Shown here: in pieces, positions 10,189 through 19,323 of the stretch | Layout: every line of letters begins with the position of its first letter | Position numbering within the stretch: position 1 is the first letter of the stretch | Assembly (NCBI GenBank): GCA_902592655.1 | Contig: CACJFE010000003.1 | Location: 1-64,000 of the forward strand | Source: an uncultured Pelagibacteraceae bacterium | GTDB lineage: Bacteria; Pseudomonadota; Alphaproteobacteria; Pelagibacterales; Pelagibacteraceae | DNA: 64,000 nucleotides | Direction of reading: 5' to 3' | Position numbers and translations under genes: made by a program | The notes under the pieces: model-generated | What the model was told of the DNA's origin: nothing | What the model saw: only the letters and a program-made list of their open reading frames with translations | The model's database searches: none

Positions 10189-10918
10189 TGAATGTACAAA
10201 CTGGTATCGGTTTCATTTTGTGTAGGTTTTTTTCTCTTATCTCTAAATATTTCTTATAGTTGGGGTCATTCTTATTCTTCATAGCTTTTTCCAATTCTTC
10301 ATAAGACATTCCAAGTTGTTGTACGTCATTTCTACCATCGTTCCACAATCCGTCTGTCGGAGGTGTATTAATGATTTCTTTGGAAATTTCTAGATGTCTA
10401 CCTAGCTCCCAAACTTGTGTCTTAGTACAATCTGCTATTGGAGATATATCAACCCCTCCATCACCGTATTTAGTATAAAATCCAACACCAAAATCCTCAA
10501 CTTTATTTCCAGTCCCAACAACTATACCCGAATTTGCAGCCGCGACTTGATATAATGTTGCCATTCTTAGCCTGGCTCTTGAATTGGCGTATCCATGCTC
10601 ATTATCAAAGTTGTTTAAAACTTCAGAAAATGAATTGAAAACTTTATCCATCTCTAACAAGTGATGTTCTACATTTTCAAATTTGTTTTTTAACCATTTT
10701 GCATGTAATAAGCTCAAGTCATGTTGAGACTTAATTTGTTTGATTGGCATTGTTAACACAATTGTTTTACGTCCAGTATTTGCACACAAAGTACTAACCA
10801 CAGAAGAGTCAATACCACCCGAAATTCCAACAATTAATGCTTTCGGTTTATACGAGGCCGAATCACAATAGTTATTGATCCATTCAGTGATGATTTTAGC
10901 TCTTTTTTTTACTTCCAT
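10181..10918 (-). CDS. nadE: ammonia-dependent NAD synthetase
   Basis: A 245-residue N-type ATP pyrophosphatase with the P-loop SGGIDSS at residues 33-39. No glutaminase domain is attached, so it should use free ammonia to amidate deamido-NAD. Other family marks are ARLRMATLYQVAA and GTGNKVEDFGVGFYTKYGDGGVD (split here as GTGNKVEDFG and YTKYGDGG). It is separated from the DAHP synthase gene by 53 bases holding a perfect hairpin. Confidence 0.9.
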   Translation of the reverse strand: MEVKKRAKIITEWINNYCDSASYKPKALIVGISGGIDSSVVSTLCANTGRKTIVLTMPIKQIKSQHDLSLLHAKWLKNKFENVEHHLLEMDKVFNSFSEVLNNFDNEHGYANSRARLRMATLYQVAAANSGIVVGTGNKVEDFGVGFYTKYGDGGVDISPIADCTKTQVWELGRHLEISKEIINTPPTDGLWNDGRNDVQQLGMSYEELEKAMKNKNDPNYKKYLEIREKNLHKMKPIPVCTFNE

Positions 10919-10949
10919 AATTAATACCTTACCTCTCTTTTAAGGTTTG

Positions 10950-10978
10950 GTCTTAATAATTACAATAATTATTAAGAC
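10950..10978 (-). other. perfect 13-bp stem hairpin between aroF-type gene and nadE
   Basis: A 13-base arm at 10950-10962 pairs exactly with 10966-10978 around a 3-base loop CAA. The hairpin includes the stop codon of the DAHP synthase gene (10972-10974). On the minus strand no T-run follows, so it is not a textbook intrinsic terminator; attenuation, 3' end protection or RNA processing between the two genes are alternatives. Confidence 0.6.
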
Positions 10979-12348
10979 GCGGCTTGAATAATTTTATTTG
11001 AAATTTTCGAATTTTTCTTAATTTCGTCAGATATTAAGAAAGCTAATTCTAAAGCTTGATCAGCATTAAGCCTAGGATCACAGTGTGTTCTATATCTATT
11101 TGACAGGTCGTTTTCAGAGATTTTTTGCGCTCCACCTGTACATTCCGTCACATCCTGACCTGTCATTTCAACATGTAAACCACCAGCATAAGTTCCCTCC
11201 GACTGATGTACTGCAAAAAAATTTTTAACTTCTTTCACAACGCTGTCAAAAGTTCTTGTTTTAAAACCGGTAGCTGCTTTAATCGTATTTCCATGCATTG
11301 GATCGCAAGACCAAACAACATTTAATCCCTCTTTTTTTACCTCTTTTATTAGTTTAGGCAAAAACTTTTCAACATTGTCTGCACCAAATCTGGAAATTAA
11401 AGTCATTCTTCCTGGTTCATTATTAGGGTTAAGAATGTTGCAAAGATTTATTAACTCCTCAGGTTTTAGACTTGGACCACACTTAAGTCCAATTGGATTC
11501 TTTATCCCTCTGCAAAACTCAACATGTGCACCGTCGGGTTGTCTTGTTCTGTCACCAATCCAAACAAAATGAGCTGAAGTATCATGATACTCACCCGTTG
11601 TTGAATCAACTCTTGTCATTGACTCTTCAAATGGAAGTAATAATGCTTCGTGAGAAGTATAAAAATTTACAGTTCTTAATCTTCTATTATTATCGGAGTT
11701 TATACCGCACGACTCCATAAAAGCTAGCGCGTCACTTATCTTGTCTTCAATTTCTTTATACTTACCTTTAGTTTTGTCTTTAATAAAACCTAAGTTCCAA
11801 AGATGGACTTGTCTTAAATCTGCAAAACCGCCTTGTGAAAAAGCTCTCAAAAGGTTTAGCGTTGAGGCTGATTGAGAGTAAGCTCTAAATAATCTTTTTG
11901 GATCAGGGACTCTAGCTTTTTCTGTAAACTCCATACCATTTATATTATCACCTAAATAACTTGGTAGTTCTTTTCCGTCCTTTTTCTCGGTTGGTGCACT
12001 TCTTGGTTTTGAAAACTGGCCTGCAATTCTTCCAACTTTAACAACAGGAACCGAAGCGGAAGCTGTTAAGACTAACGACATTTGTAAAAGAACTTTAAAT
12101 GTATCTCTAATATTATCTGGGTGAAATTCGGCAAAGCTTTCGGCACAGTCACCACCCTGTAATAAAAATCCTTTACCCTCTACTACTTGTGCTAGGGCTT
12201 TTTTTAACGACCTTGACTCTCCTGCAAAAACTAAAGGAGGATATTTTTTAATTTTACTCAATACTAAATCAAGTTCAGCTTTATCTTCGTATACTGGAAG
12301 ATGTTTTGCTTCTAGTTTAGACCAACTATTTAAACTCCATTTTTTCAT
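10972..12348 (-). CDS. class II (plant-type) DAHP synthase
   Basis: This enzyme condenses PEP and erythrose 4-phosphate, the first step of the shikimate pathway. The class II signature is clear: KWSLNSW at the N-terminus, GGDCAESF with the metal ligand Cys68, the [13 protein letters not shown] stretch, and [15 protein letters not shown] near the end. I chose the ATG at 12348 (458 residues) because it gives the conserved MKKWSLNSW start; an in-frame ATG at 12378 would add ten unconserved residues. The class II type is usual in Alphaproteobacteria. Confidence 0.92.
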   Translation of the reverse strand: MKKWSLNSWSKLEAKHLPVYEDKAELDLVLSKIKKYPPLVFAGESRSLKKALAQVVEGKGFLLQGGDCAESFAEFHPDNIRDTFKVLLQMSLVLTASASVPVVKVGRIAGQFSKPRSAPTEKKDGKELPSYLGDNINGMEFTEKARVPDPKRLFRAYSQSASTLNLLRAFSQGGFADLRQVHLWNLGFIKDKTKGKYKEIEDKISDALAFMESCGINSDNNRRLRTVNFYTSHEALLLPFEESMTRVDSTTGEYHDTSAHFVWIGDRTRQPDGAHVEFCRGIKNPIGLKCGPSLKPEELINLCNILNPNNEPGRMTLISRFGADNVEKFLPKLIKEVKKEGLNVVWSCDPMHGNTIKAATGFKTRTFDSVVKEVKNFFAVHQSEGTYAGGLHVEMTGQDVTECTGGAQKISENDLSNRYRTHCDPRLNADQALELAFLISDEIKKNSKISNKIIQAAS

Positions 12349-12403
12349 ATTGAGATATGTATAGTTTATAAGATTCAACTATTCAATAGTTAACCATTAT
12401 TCT

Positions 12404-14221
12404 TTACTCTACAGTAACTGATTTAGCTAAATTTCTTGGTTTATCTATATCACAACCTTTTAAGAGAGCTACGTGATATGCTAATAGCTGTAATGGTATT
12501 GTGAGCATGATGGGAGATAACAAATCACCTAAAAAAGGGACCCTAATTCCAGATCTTATATTTTCACTGATCAAACTTTTTTTATTATCAGTAATGAAAA
12601 AAATTTTTCCTCCTCTTGCTATTACCTCTTGCATATTTGACAATGTTTTTTCAAAGTATTTATCCTTTGGAGCGATTACAATCACTGGCAAACCTTCCTC
12701 TATTAAAGCTAGAGGGCCGTGTTTCATCTCACCGGCAGGATAACCCTCGGCATGCAAATAAGATAACTCCTTCAGCTTAAGAGCACCTTCTAATGCAATT
12801 GGAAATGATGATCCTCTACCAAGAAACATTGAGCCTTTAGCTTTTAAAAATTCTTTAGCCATTAATTGAATATTTGTCTCAGTCTCCAAGCATTTTTTTA
12901 ATTTTTCGGGAATCTTTTTTAAATTTTCAATGCTTAAACTATAAAAATCACTTGAAATATTATTTCTTAAAGACGAGATTTTTAAAGATAATATATATAA
13001 TACTATTAATTGTCCCAAAAAAGCTTTTGTTGAAGCTACCCCAATTTCTGGACCTACGTGAATTGGTAAAACCCAGTCAGCATTTCTTGCAATTGTACTT
13101 TCAACTACATTTACAATTGAACAAGTTTTGACATTATTTTTTTTGCAAATGTCCAAAGCTGCTGCTGTATCTGCGGTCTCTCCCGATTGAGAAACAAATA
13201 TATAAAGGTTTTTTTTATTAAATTTTATTTTTCTATATCTAAATTCTGAGGCTATATCTATTTCAACTTCAACATTTGTTAACTCTTCAAACCAATATTT
13301 TGCAACTAAACATGAATGATAGGCTGTACCACATCCAACTAAAATAATTTTATTGATTAGTTTTGGATCAATTGGAAAATTATAAATATTAATATCTTTT
13401 TTTAAACTATCAATATATTCACTTATACATTTTTTTGCTGCTATAGGCTGTTCGAATATTTCTTTAGACATAAAATTTTTGTAACTACCTTTATTTGAAG
13501 TATTATCTTCATCTGAAACTAAATGGATCTTTTTATTAATCTTTTTTTGTTCAGTGTCATAAAAATCAACTCTATCTTTTGTTAAAACACATAATTCACC
13601 ATCATCTAAATATGAAATCTTATTTGTCATAGATTTAAGAGCGTAGGAGTCAGATCCTAAAAAATTTTCTTGTTCTGAGTACCCTACTGCTAATGGACTT
13701 CCTCTCCTAGCCCCAATAATTATATTTGAAAAATTTTTAAATATAATTCCTAATGCAAAACTACCTTTTAACTTTTGTATTGTTGTAAATACTGCATTAA
13801 GAGGATTTGACTCTTTTAAAGCCTCAGTAATTAATAATGTAATAACTTCTGTATCTGTTTGAGATTTAAATGCTAATCCCCTATTCTCCAGTTTTTTTTT
13901 TAATTCATCAGAATTTTCTATTATACCATTATGAACAACTGAAACTTCTTCTGTAGAGTGCGGGTGAGCATTAATTGTACTTGGAGTTCCATGAGTAGCC
14001 CACCTAACATGACCAATTCCAATATTTCCATTAGATGGTGTTTTAAAAAGAATCTTTTCAAGCTCATCCACTCTTCCAGAGCATTTCTTTTCATTGATAA
14101 ATCCGTCAGATAAAGTTGCAATACCAGCTGAGTCGTACCCTCTATACTCTAATTTCTTTAAGGAATTAATAATATTTACTGAGACAGGTTTATTGCTAGC
14201 TATACCAATTATTCCACACAT
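12404..14221 (-). CDS. glmS: glucosamine-fructose-6-phosphate aminotransferase
   Basis: A 605-residue GlmS. The N-terminal glutaminase starts MCGIIGIA, so Cys2 becomes the catalytic N-terminal Cys after Met removal. Two SIS domains follow with SQSGETADT and the closing DKPRNLAKSVTVE. It makes glucosamine 6-phosphate for peptidoglycan and lipid A. It begins two bases after the GlmU-type acetyltransferase gene, which acts two steps later in the same pathway, so the pair forms a UDP-GlcNAc unit. Confidence 0.96.
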   Translation of the reverse strand: MCGIIGIASNKPVSVNIINSLKKLEYRGYDSAGIATLSDGFINEKKCSGRVDELEKILFKTPSNGNIGIGHVRWATHGTPSTINAHPHSTEEVSVVHNGIIENSDELKKKLENRGLAFKSQTDTEVITLLITEALKESNPLNAVFTTIQKLKGSFALGIIFKNFSNIIIGARRGSPLAVGYSEQENFLGSDSYALKSMTNKISYLDDGELCVLTKDRVDFYDTEQKKINKKIHLVSDEDNTSNKGSYKNFMSKEIFEQPIAAKKCISEYIDSLKKDINIYNFPIDPKLINKIILVGCGTAYHSCLVAKYWFEELTNVEVEIDIASEFRYRKIKFNKKNLYIFVSQSGETADTAAALDICKKNNVKTCSIVNVVESTIARNADWVLPIHVGPEIGVASTKAFLGQLIVLYILSLKISSLRNNISSDFYSLSIENLKKIPEKLKKCLETETNIQLMAKEFLKAKGSMFLGRGSSFPIALEGALKLKELSYLHAEGYPAGEMKHGPLALIEEGLPVIVIAPKDKYFEKTLSNMQEVIARGGKIFFITDNKKSLISENIRSGIRVPFLGDLLSPIMLTIPLQLLAYHVALLKGCDIDKPRNLAKSVTVE

Positions 14222-14223
14222 TA

Positions 14224-14868
14224 TTATTTGCTTTTCCTTTTATAATTTTTCACTTCTGCTTGAGATGATCTAGTTAAAGCAAGTGAATTTTTCTTTACAT
14301 TTCTTGTTATTACTGACCCGGCGCCAATTATGCTTTTTTTTCCTAATATTACTGGTGCAACTAATGAGCTATTTGAACCAACAAAAACTTCATCCGAAAT
14401 TTTTGTTCTATATTTTTTTATACCATCATAATTACATGTAATTGTTCCAGCTCCAATATTTGATTTATTCCCAATGATAGTGTCACCAATATAAGAGAGG
14501 TGGTTTACTTTAGAGTTATTTCCTATGTTTGATTTTTTAGTTTCAACAAAATTTCCTATTTTTGAATTTGTTTTTAAAACAGTTCCCTCTCTTAATCTAG
14601 CATATGGGCCAATGGTTACATTTTTTTCAATTTTTGCTCCCTCAACATGGGTGAATGATTTTATATAAGAGTTATCTCCAATTTTTACTTTGGGTCCAAA
14701 AACAACATAAGGCTCAACAGTAACATTTTTTCCAAATATAGTGTCTTTAGACAAAAAAATTGTTTCGGGTGCGATTAAATTTACACCTTTTTTTAAAGCT
14801 TTGTTTCTCAAAAGTTCTTGTTGAAGGCGGTATGAGTTTGCTCTTTTTAATTTATTATTTGTATTCAT
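14224..14868 (-). CDS. stand-alone GlmU acetyltransferase domain (left-handed beta-helix)
   Basis: From the ATG at 14868 the protein has 214 residues and matches only the C-terminal half of GlmU (normally about 450). It begins at the linker helix and continues through hexapeptide repeats. Catalytic-type residues are all present: ARLREG (Arg93), VETKK (Lys111), [11 protein letters not shown] (His123, Tyr126), and [14 protein letters not shown] (Asn146). It should acetylate glucosamine 1-phosphate with acetyl-CoA. The N-terminal uridylyltransferase domain is absent; upstream DNA is occupied by the divergent phosphatase gene. A longer frame to 14982 exists but would overlap that gene and adds no conserved sequence. 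Confidence 0.85.
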   Translation of the reverse strand: MNTNNKLKRANSYRLQQELLRNKALKKGVNLIAPETIFLSKDTIFGKNVTVEPYVVFGPKVKIGDNSYIKSFTHVEGAKIEKNVTIGPYARLREGTVLKTNSKIGNFVETKKSNIGNNSKVNHLSYIGDTIIGNKSNIGAGTITCNYDGIKKYRTKISDEVFVGSNSSLVAPVILGKKSIIGAGSVITRNVKKNSLALTRSSQAEVKNYKRKSK

Positions 14869-14939
14869 TAAAATTTTCTTTACATTAATATTGTAATTGA
14901 AATAAGTCACAAAATATTTCTTTTTAATACTTTTTAAAA

Positions 14940-15602
14940 ATGACTCAAATATACACCATTCTTTTTGATCTTGACGGAACAATAGTTAATACGGCTCCTG
15001 ATCTTATGGCGGCACACAATCATGTGATGAGAAAGTATGGTCACACAGAGAAAAGACTTGAGGATATCAAATCATTGGCAGGGAGAGGAGCATGGGTAAT
15101 GATGCAAAGATCATTTAAAGAGGAAATTAAAGATGAAAAAATGAAAAAAGAAATGACAAAAGAATTTATTGATTTCTATTCAAAAAATATTGACCGAAAT
15201 AGTATTCCTATTGATGGGTCTATTGATTTTTTTAAATGGGCTAAAAGTAAAAATATTTCAATGGCAGTTTGTACAAATAAACAAGAAAAATTAGCTGTGG
15301 ATTTATTAAAAAAATTAGATATTTATAAATACTTTGAGTATGTCGCTGGATCGGATACTTTTTCATACAACAAGCCAGATCCTAGACATCTTACGGATGT
15401 AATTGAAATAATTGGTGGAGACTTAAAAAAAACTATGATGATCGGTGATAGTGAAGTCGATGCAACTTCGGCACATAATGCAAACTTACCATTTGTTCTA
15501 GTCAGAGAAGGGTATACTGAAAAAACTGAAGAAGAAATAAAACATGATGAAGTCATTTCTGATTTTATAGGATTTGAAAAGATAATTCAAAAATATATAT
15601 GA
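14940..15602 (+). CDS. gph: HAD-family phosphatase, phosphoglycolate phosphatase-like
   Basis: A 220-residue HAD hydrolase with the nucleophile motif FDLDGT (Asp10, Asp12), motif II AVCTNK, motif III Lys in YNKPDPRHL and motif IV GDSEVDA. The cap insert between residues 15 and 85 gives the Gph-type alpha-helical cap. Phosphoglycolate is the most likely substrate, but this subfamily is promiscuous. It is divergent from the glmU-like gene, 71 bases apart if the short start of that gene is used, and overlaps the next gene by four bases. Confidence 0.82.
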   Translation: MTQIYTILFDLDGTIVNTAPDLMAAHNHVMRKYGHTEKRLEDIKSLAGRGAWVMMQRSFKEEIKDEKMKKEMTKEFIDFYSKNIDRNSIPIDGSIDFFKWAKSKNISMAVCTNKQEKLAVDLLKKLDIYKYFEYVAGSDTFSYNKPDPRHLTDVIEIIGGDLKKTMMIGDSEVDATSAHNANLPFVLVREGYTEKTEEEIKHDEVISDFIGFEKIIQKYI

Positions 15603-16198
15603 TAACTTTCACATTATTTTCGGCTTTAGCAACATTTTATTTTACAATGTTTTTTACCCCGGGCCCAAATAATGCAATGCTTACAGCCTCTGGTTTGAAA
15701 TTTGGTTTTGTTAGGACTTTGCCTCACTTAATTGGAATACCCTTAGGACATATAGTACAAATTGGACTGACTTGTTTTGGTTTAGCGAATGTATTCTTAT
15801 TTTATCCGCAGGTTCAATTTTATATGAAAATTTTATGTTTTCTTTATTTGATTTATTTAGGATGGAAAATGATCGGATCTTTTAGTGTGGTACAAAAAGA
15901 ATCCGGAAGACCATTAAAGTTTTATGAAGCCTCTTTATTTCAGTTTATAAATCCAAAAGCCTGGTCTATTGCTGTAACAGTAGCCTCTGGATTTTTTCCC
16001 ACAGAGGAAAATATCTTTATTGGAATTTCTTTCGTTACAATTACCGCTGCTTTTATATGCTTTCCTACTATAAGTCTTTGGGCTCTTTTTGGAAGCGGAT
16101 TAAGAAAATTTGTGGGGAATACAAAAGTAAAAAAAATAGTTGAATACTTGCTTGCAATTTTATTGGTTTTAACAGGGATATTTATTTTAATAAAATAA
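15599..16198 (+). CDS. LysE/RhtB family amino-acid exporter
   Basis: A 199-residue inner-membrane protein with about six hydrophobic segments. The family signature FTPGPNNAMLTASGLKFG lies at residues about 20-37, followed by HLIGIPLGH and FQFINPKAW, typical of RhtB/LysE transporters. These export amino acids or their analogues. The four-base overlap with the phosphatase gene implies co-transcription. Substrate not inferable. Confidence 0.88.
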   Translation: MITFTLFSALATFYFTMFFTPGPNNAMLTASGLKFGFVRTLPHLIGIPLGHIVQIGLTCFGLANVFLFYPQVQFYMKILCFLYLIYLGWKMIGSFSVVQKESGRPLKFYEASLFQFINPKAWSIAVTVASGFFPTEENIFIGISFVTITAAFICFPTISLWALFGSGLRKFVGNTKVKKIVEYLLAILLVLTGIFILIK

Positions 16199-16240
16199 TA
16201 GCTTTGATTTTTACTAGTCTCTTTAATATAAGCTTTTCAG

Positions 16241-17137
16241 ATGCATTTTACAAAAAAAAATATATCTGAAAAAAGATTAGCATTTGTAAAAAAATTAAAA
16301 TCAAAAAAACTTTTAAGATTTCCTGGTGCTTATAATCCTCTATGTGCAAAGTTGATTGCCGAAATAGGTTTTGATGGTGTGTATATTTCAGGGGGTGTAA
16401 TGTCTAATGATCTTGGTCTTCCAGATATTGGTTTAACTACTTTAGATCACGTAAGTTATAGAGCAAACCAAATATCAAGAGTAACAGATCTTCCTACTAT
16501 TGTTGACGCCGACACAGGTTTTACGAGTTGTTCAGAAACAATAAAAACTTTTGAGGCTAAGGGATTAGCTGGGTGCCATATAGAGGATCAAATAGCTGAA
16601 AAAAGATGTGGGCATTTAGATAACAAAGAAATTATTTCAAAAGATGAAATGGTAAAAAAGATTAAAGAGTCAGTTAATGCTAGAAAAGACAAAAATTTTT
16701 TAATTATAGTAAGGACTGATGCAAATACTGTTGAAGGTATAGATAAAACATTGGAAAGAATAAAATCTTATGAAGATGCTGGTGCTGATATGATTTTTCC
16801 AGAAGCAATGAAAGATGAAAAGGAGTTTGAAAAAGTTAGAAAAATATCAAAAGGATATTTGCTAGCTAACATGACAGAGTTCGGGAAATCCAAATTATTA
16901 AATAGATCACAGTTAGAAAATTTAGGATATAATATAGTTATTTACCCTGTGACAACACAAAGACTCGCCATGCAGAATGTTGAATTAGGTCTAAAATCAA
17001 TATTTAAGGATGGCCATCAAAATAATATCATTGACAAAATGCAGACTAGAAAAAGGTTGTACGAGTTAGTAGAATATGACAAATACAATACACCTGATAA
17101 GAAAATAACTGATTTTTCTACAGAAGGACATGAATAA
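16241..17137 (+). CDS. prpB: 2-methylisocitrate lyase
   Basis: A 298-residue member of the isocitrate lyase/PEP mutase superfamily. Visible are DADTGF with the metal-binding Asp89 and Asp91, HIEDQIAEKRCGH with catalytic-loop KRCGH at 121-125, and IVRTDAN. It splits 2-methylisocitrate into succinate and pyruvate in the methylcitrate cycle for propionyl-CoA. prpC starts on its last base, but the expected prpD dehydratase gene does not follow. Confidence 0.9.
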   Translation: MHFTKKNISEKRLAFVKKLKSKKLLRFPGAYNPLCAKLIAEIGFDGVYISGGVMSNDLGLPDIGLTTLDHVSYRANQISRVTDLPTIVDADTGFTSCSETIKTFEAKGLAGCHIEDQIAEKRCGHLDNKEIISKDEMVKKIKESVNARKDKNFLIIVRTDANTVEGIDKTLERIKSYEDAGADMIFPEAMKDEKEFEKVRKISKGYLLANMTEFGKSKLLNRSQLENLGYNIVIYPVTTQRLAMQNVELGLKSIFKDGHQNNIIDKMQTRKRLYELVEYDKYNTPDKKITDFSTEGHE

Positions 17138-18261
17138 TGAGTGAAGAAATTAAAAAAGGTTTGTTAGGTATAGTGGTTGATGAAACAACAATTTCGCATG
17201 TAGTTCCAGAACTCAGTGCCTTAACTTATAGAGGTTATACAGTTCAAGAACTTTGCGATAAATGTGATTTTGAAGAAGTAGCATATTTAGTGCTTAACGG
17301 AGAGCTTCCTAACAAAAGTCAGCTAAAAAAATTTATTAAACAAGAAAGATCAGAAAGAAAACTTTCTAAACAAATATTAAACGATATTAAAAAAATGCCT
17401 CGAAACGCTCATCCTATGGATGTAATTAGAACTTGCGTAAGTTTAATGGCATTAGAAGATAAGGATACAAAAGATAACTCTCCAAAAGCAAATATGAGAA
17501 AGGCAATGAGAATATTTGCTAAAACACCGACAGCCGTTGCTGCTTATTTTAGAACACGAAAAGGTAAATCAATTATAGCTCCAAGTAAAAAATTATCTTT
17601 TTCAGAAAATTTCTTTAAAATGATGTTCAACAAAGTTCCAGATAAAGAAATTGTAAGAGCATTTGATATTTCGTTAATATTATACGCTGAACACAGTTTC
17701 AATGTTTCGACATTCACAGCAAGAACTATTACATCAAGTTTATCTGATTTACATGGCGCTATAACTGGAGCTATAGCTTCTTTAAAAGGTCCATTACATG
17801 GTGGAGCTAATGAAGCAGTGATGCATATGATGAAAGAAATTGGAAAACCTGAAAAAGCAAAAGCTTGGATTGAAAATGCATTAAATAAAAAAAAGGTAGT
17901 AATGGGATTTGGGCACAGAGTTTATCGTACAGGAGACTCGAGAGTACCAACAATGAAACATTACATGTTTAAAGTAGCTAAGCTTTTGAAAAAAGAAAAA
18001 TATACGAGAATGTATGAAATTTTGGAAAAAGTAATGTTACAAAGAAAAAATATCCATCCAAATGTAGATTTTCCATGTGGTCCAACTTATTACATGATGG
18101 GTATCGATATAGATTTCTATACACCAATATTTGTAATGTCTCGTATTACTGGTTGGTCTGCTCACATCATGGAACAGCATGCCTCCAATAAACTAATTAG
18201 GCCTTTATCAAAATATAGAGGAGCAGAAGTAAGAGAAGTAATGCTTTTGAACCAAAGATAA
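17137..18261 (+). CDS. prpC: 2-methylcitrate synthase
   Basis: A 374-residue citrate-synthase fold protein. The start EIKKGLLGIVVDETTIS followed by LTYRGY is the PrpC-type N-terminus. The active site is seen as the His in LHGGANE (about 221), the His in GFGHRVYR (about 261), and the Asp in NVDFPCGPTYY (about 311). It condenses propionyl-CoA with oxaloacetate. Its start overlaps the prpB stop by one base, and its stop codon shares one base with the ATG of a small membrane protein. Confidence 0.92.
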   Translation: MSEEIKKGLLGIVVDETTISHVVPELSALTYRGYTVQELCDKCDFEEVAYLVLNGELPNKSQLKKFIKQERSERKLSKQILNDIKKMPRNAHPMDVIRTCVSLMALEDKDTKDNSPKANMRKAMRIFAKTPTAVAAYFRTRKGKSIIAPSKKLSFSENFFKMMFNKVPDKEIVRAFDISLILYAEHSFNVSTFTARTITSSLSDLHGAITGAIASLKGPLHGGANEAVMHMMKEIGKPEKAKAWIENALNKKKVVMGFGHRVYRTGDSRVPTMKHYMFKVAKLLKKEKYTRMYEILEKVMLQRKNIHPNVDFPCGPTYYMMGIDIDFYTPIFVMSRITGWSAHIMEQHASNKLIRPLSKYRGAEVREVMLLNQR

Positions 18262-18437
18262 TGATTACCTTAACAGATTTACTTTTATTTTTAATTCTAG
18301 TCACACTAGCCACTTACACATTTATGCCTTGGAAAGGTATTGATAAGGGCTCAGGTTTTAAACTCTACGGACAGTGGTTTATTTGGTTTACTATTTTTGG
18401 TGTGGTTATCTTAGTATTTAATAGTGTCATTAATTAA
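18261..18437 (+). CDS. 58-residue two-span membrane protein, unknown
   Basis: This short frame starts on the last base of the prpC stop (TAATG) and ends at TAA 18435-18437, overlapping the next gene's GTG by 14 bases. It reads MITLTDLLLFLILVTLATYT, then a short polar loop MPWKGIDKGSGFKLYGQ, then WFIWFTIFGVVILVF. Two membrane spans with a small basic loop fit a real membrane microprotein, and the coupling to both neighbours supports translation. I do not recognise a family. Confidence 0.65.
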   Translation: MITLTDLLLFLILVTLATYTFMPWKGIDKGSGFKLYGQWFIWFTIFGVVILVFNSVIN

Positions 18438-19323
18438 AAATTTTTTTCAAGAGACTAGAATTCTCGATGGCGGAATGGGTCAGGAGCTACTTAACCGTGG
18501 AGTAAAACCTCATGGAACTCTGTGGGGAGCCTCAGCATTATATAATCGAAAATATCATAAGACAGTCGTCGAAACACATTTAGATTTTATAAAAGCCGGA
18601 GCAGAAATTATAGTGACTAATAGCTTTGGTAGCAGAAAAAGAAGGCTTATCGAAAATGGTTTAGTAAAAGAATATAAAAATCTGAATGTTCTAGCAGGAA
18701 AACTGGCAAAAAAAGCCGTAGCCATATCAAAAAAAAAAATTTTAATTGCTGGAAGTCTTCCGCCTCAAAATTTTACTTATTTTGCTGATCTTGGAAAAGA
18801 TCTTAAATTTATAAAAGAAAGTTTTAGATCCCAGGCAAAATATCTCAATCCAAATGTTGATTTCTTTTATTTAGACGTAATGAGTAGTTGGAAAGAGTGT
18901 TTATTGGGTTTGAGCGCAATTAAAAAATACAAGAAAAAAATTTTAGTTGGTATCCACATCAGGAGTAAAGGATTATTGCCCTCAGGTGAAAAATTTATAA
19001 CTGTTGCAAAAAAAGTCCAAAAACATAAGCCCATTGGAATTATGGCTTCTTGTGTTTCGTTTGAAGATTTAAATGAAGTAATGAAGGATGCTAAAAAACT
19101 TAAAGTTCCATTTGGATTTAAAATCAATGCTTTTGAACATATTCCGCCAGGCTGGAAACCGGACTCGAACAATCCTAAGGTTCAGCTTGGAAAAAGAAAA
19201 GATCTTACTCCTAAAAAATTCTTTGAAATTTGCAAAAGATTAAAGAACATGGGTGCAAAAATTATTGGAGGATGTTGTGAAATTACTCCTAGGCATATTA
19301 AATACTTAAACAATTTGAAGTAA
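18424..19323 (+). CDS. homocysteine S-methyltransferase family protein
   Basis: A 299-residue zinc-dependent methyltransferase (MmuM/BHMT/MetH N-domain family). It has ILDGGMGQELLNRG at the N-terminus and three zinc cysteines: one in MASCVSFE (about 211) and the pair in GGCCEITPRHI (284-285). Members move a methyl group from S-methylmethionine, betaine or methyl-folate to homocysteine. The convergent betaine-type ABC genes next door make betaine a reasonable methyl donor here, but that is inference. The start is GTG at 18424, inside the preceding microprotein gene. Confidence 0.82.
   Translation: MSLIKNFFQETRILDGGMGQELLNRGVKPHGTLWGASALYNRKYHKTVVETHLDFIKAGAEIIVTNSFGSRKRRLIENGLVKEYKNLNVLAGKLAKKAVAISKKKILIAGSLPPQNFTYFADLGKDLKFIKESFRSQAKYLNPNVDFFYLDVMSSWKECLLGLSAIKKYKKKILVGIHIRSKGLLPSGEKFITVAKKVQKHKPIGIMASCVSFEDLNEVMKDAKKLKVPFGFKINAFEHIPPGWKPDSNNPKVQLGKRKDLTPKKFFEICKRLKNMGAKIIGGCCEITPRHIKYLNNLK

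Noticed and set aside
12501-13131. Plus-strand frames opposite glmS
   Set aside because: They mirror the glmS coding strand, break at irregular points and show no family signature or ribosome sites.
14869-14982. N-terminal extension of the GlmU-like protein to 14982
   Set aside because: The extension would overlap the start of the divergent phosphatase gene and its sequence is not similar to any part of the GlmU uridylyltransferase domain.
18262-18440. A SAM-responsive riboswitch ahead of the homocysteine methyltransferase, as known in some SAR11 genomes
   Set aside because: There is no non-coding leader: the region is occupied by the prpC end and a coupled microprotein frame, and I see no pseudoknot-like pairing.
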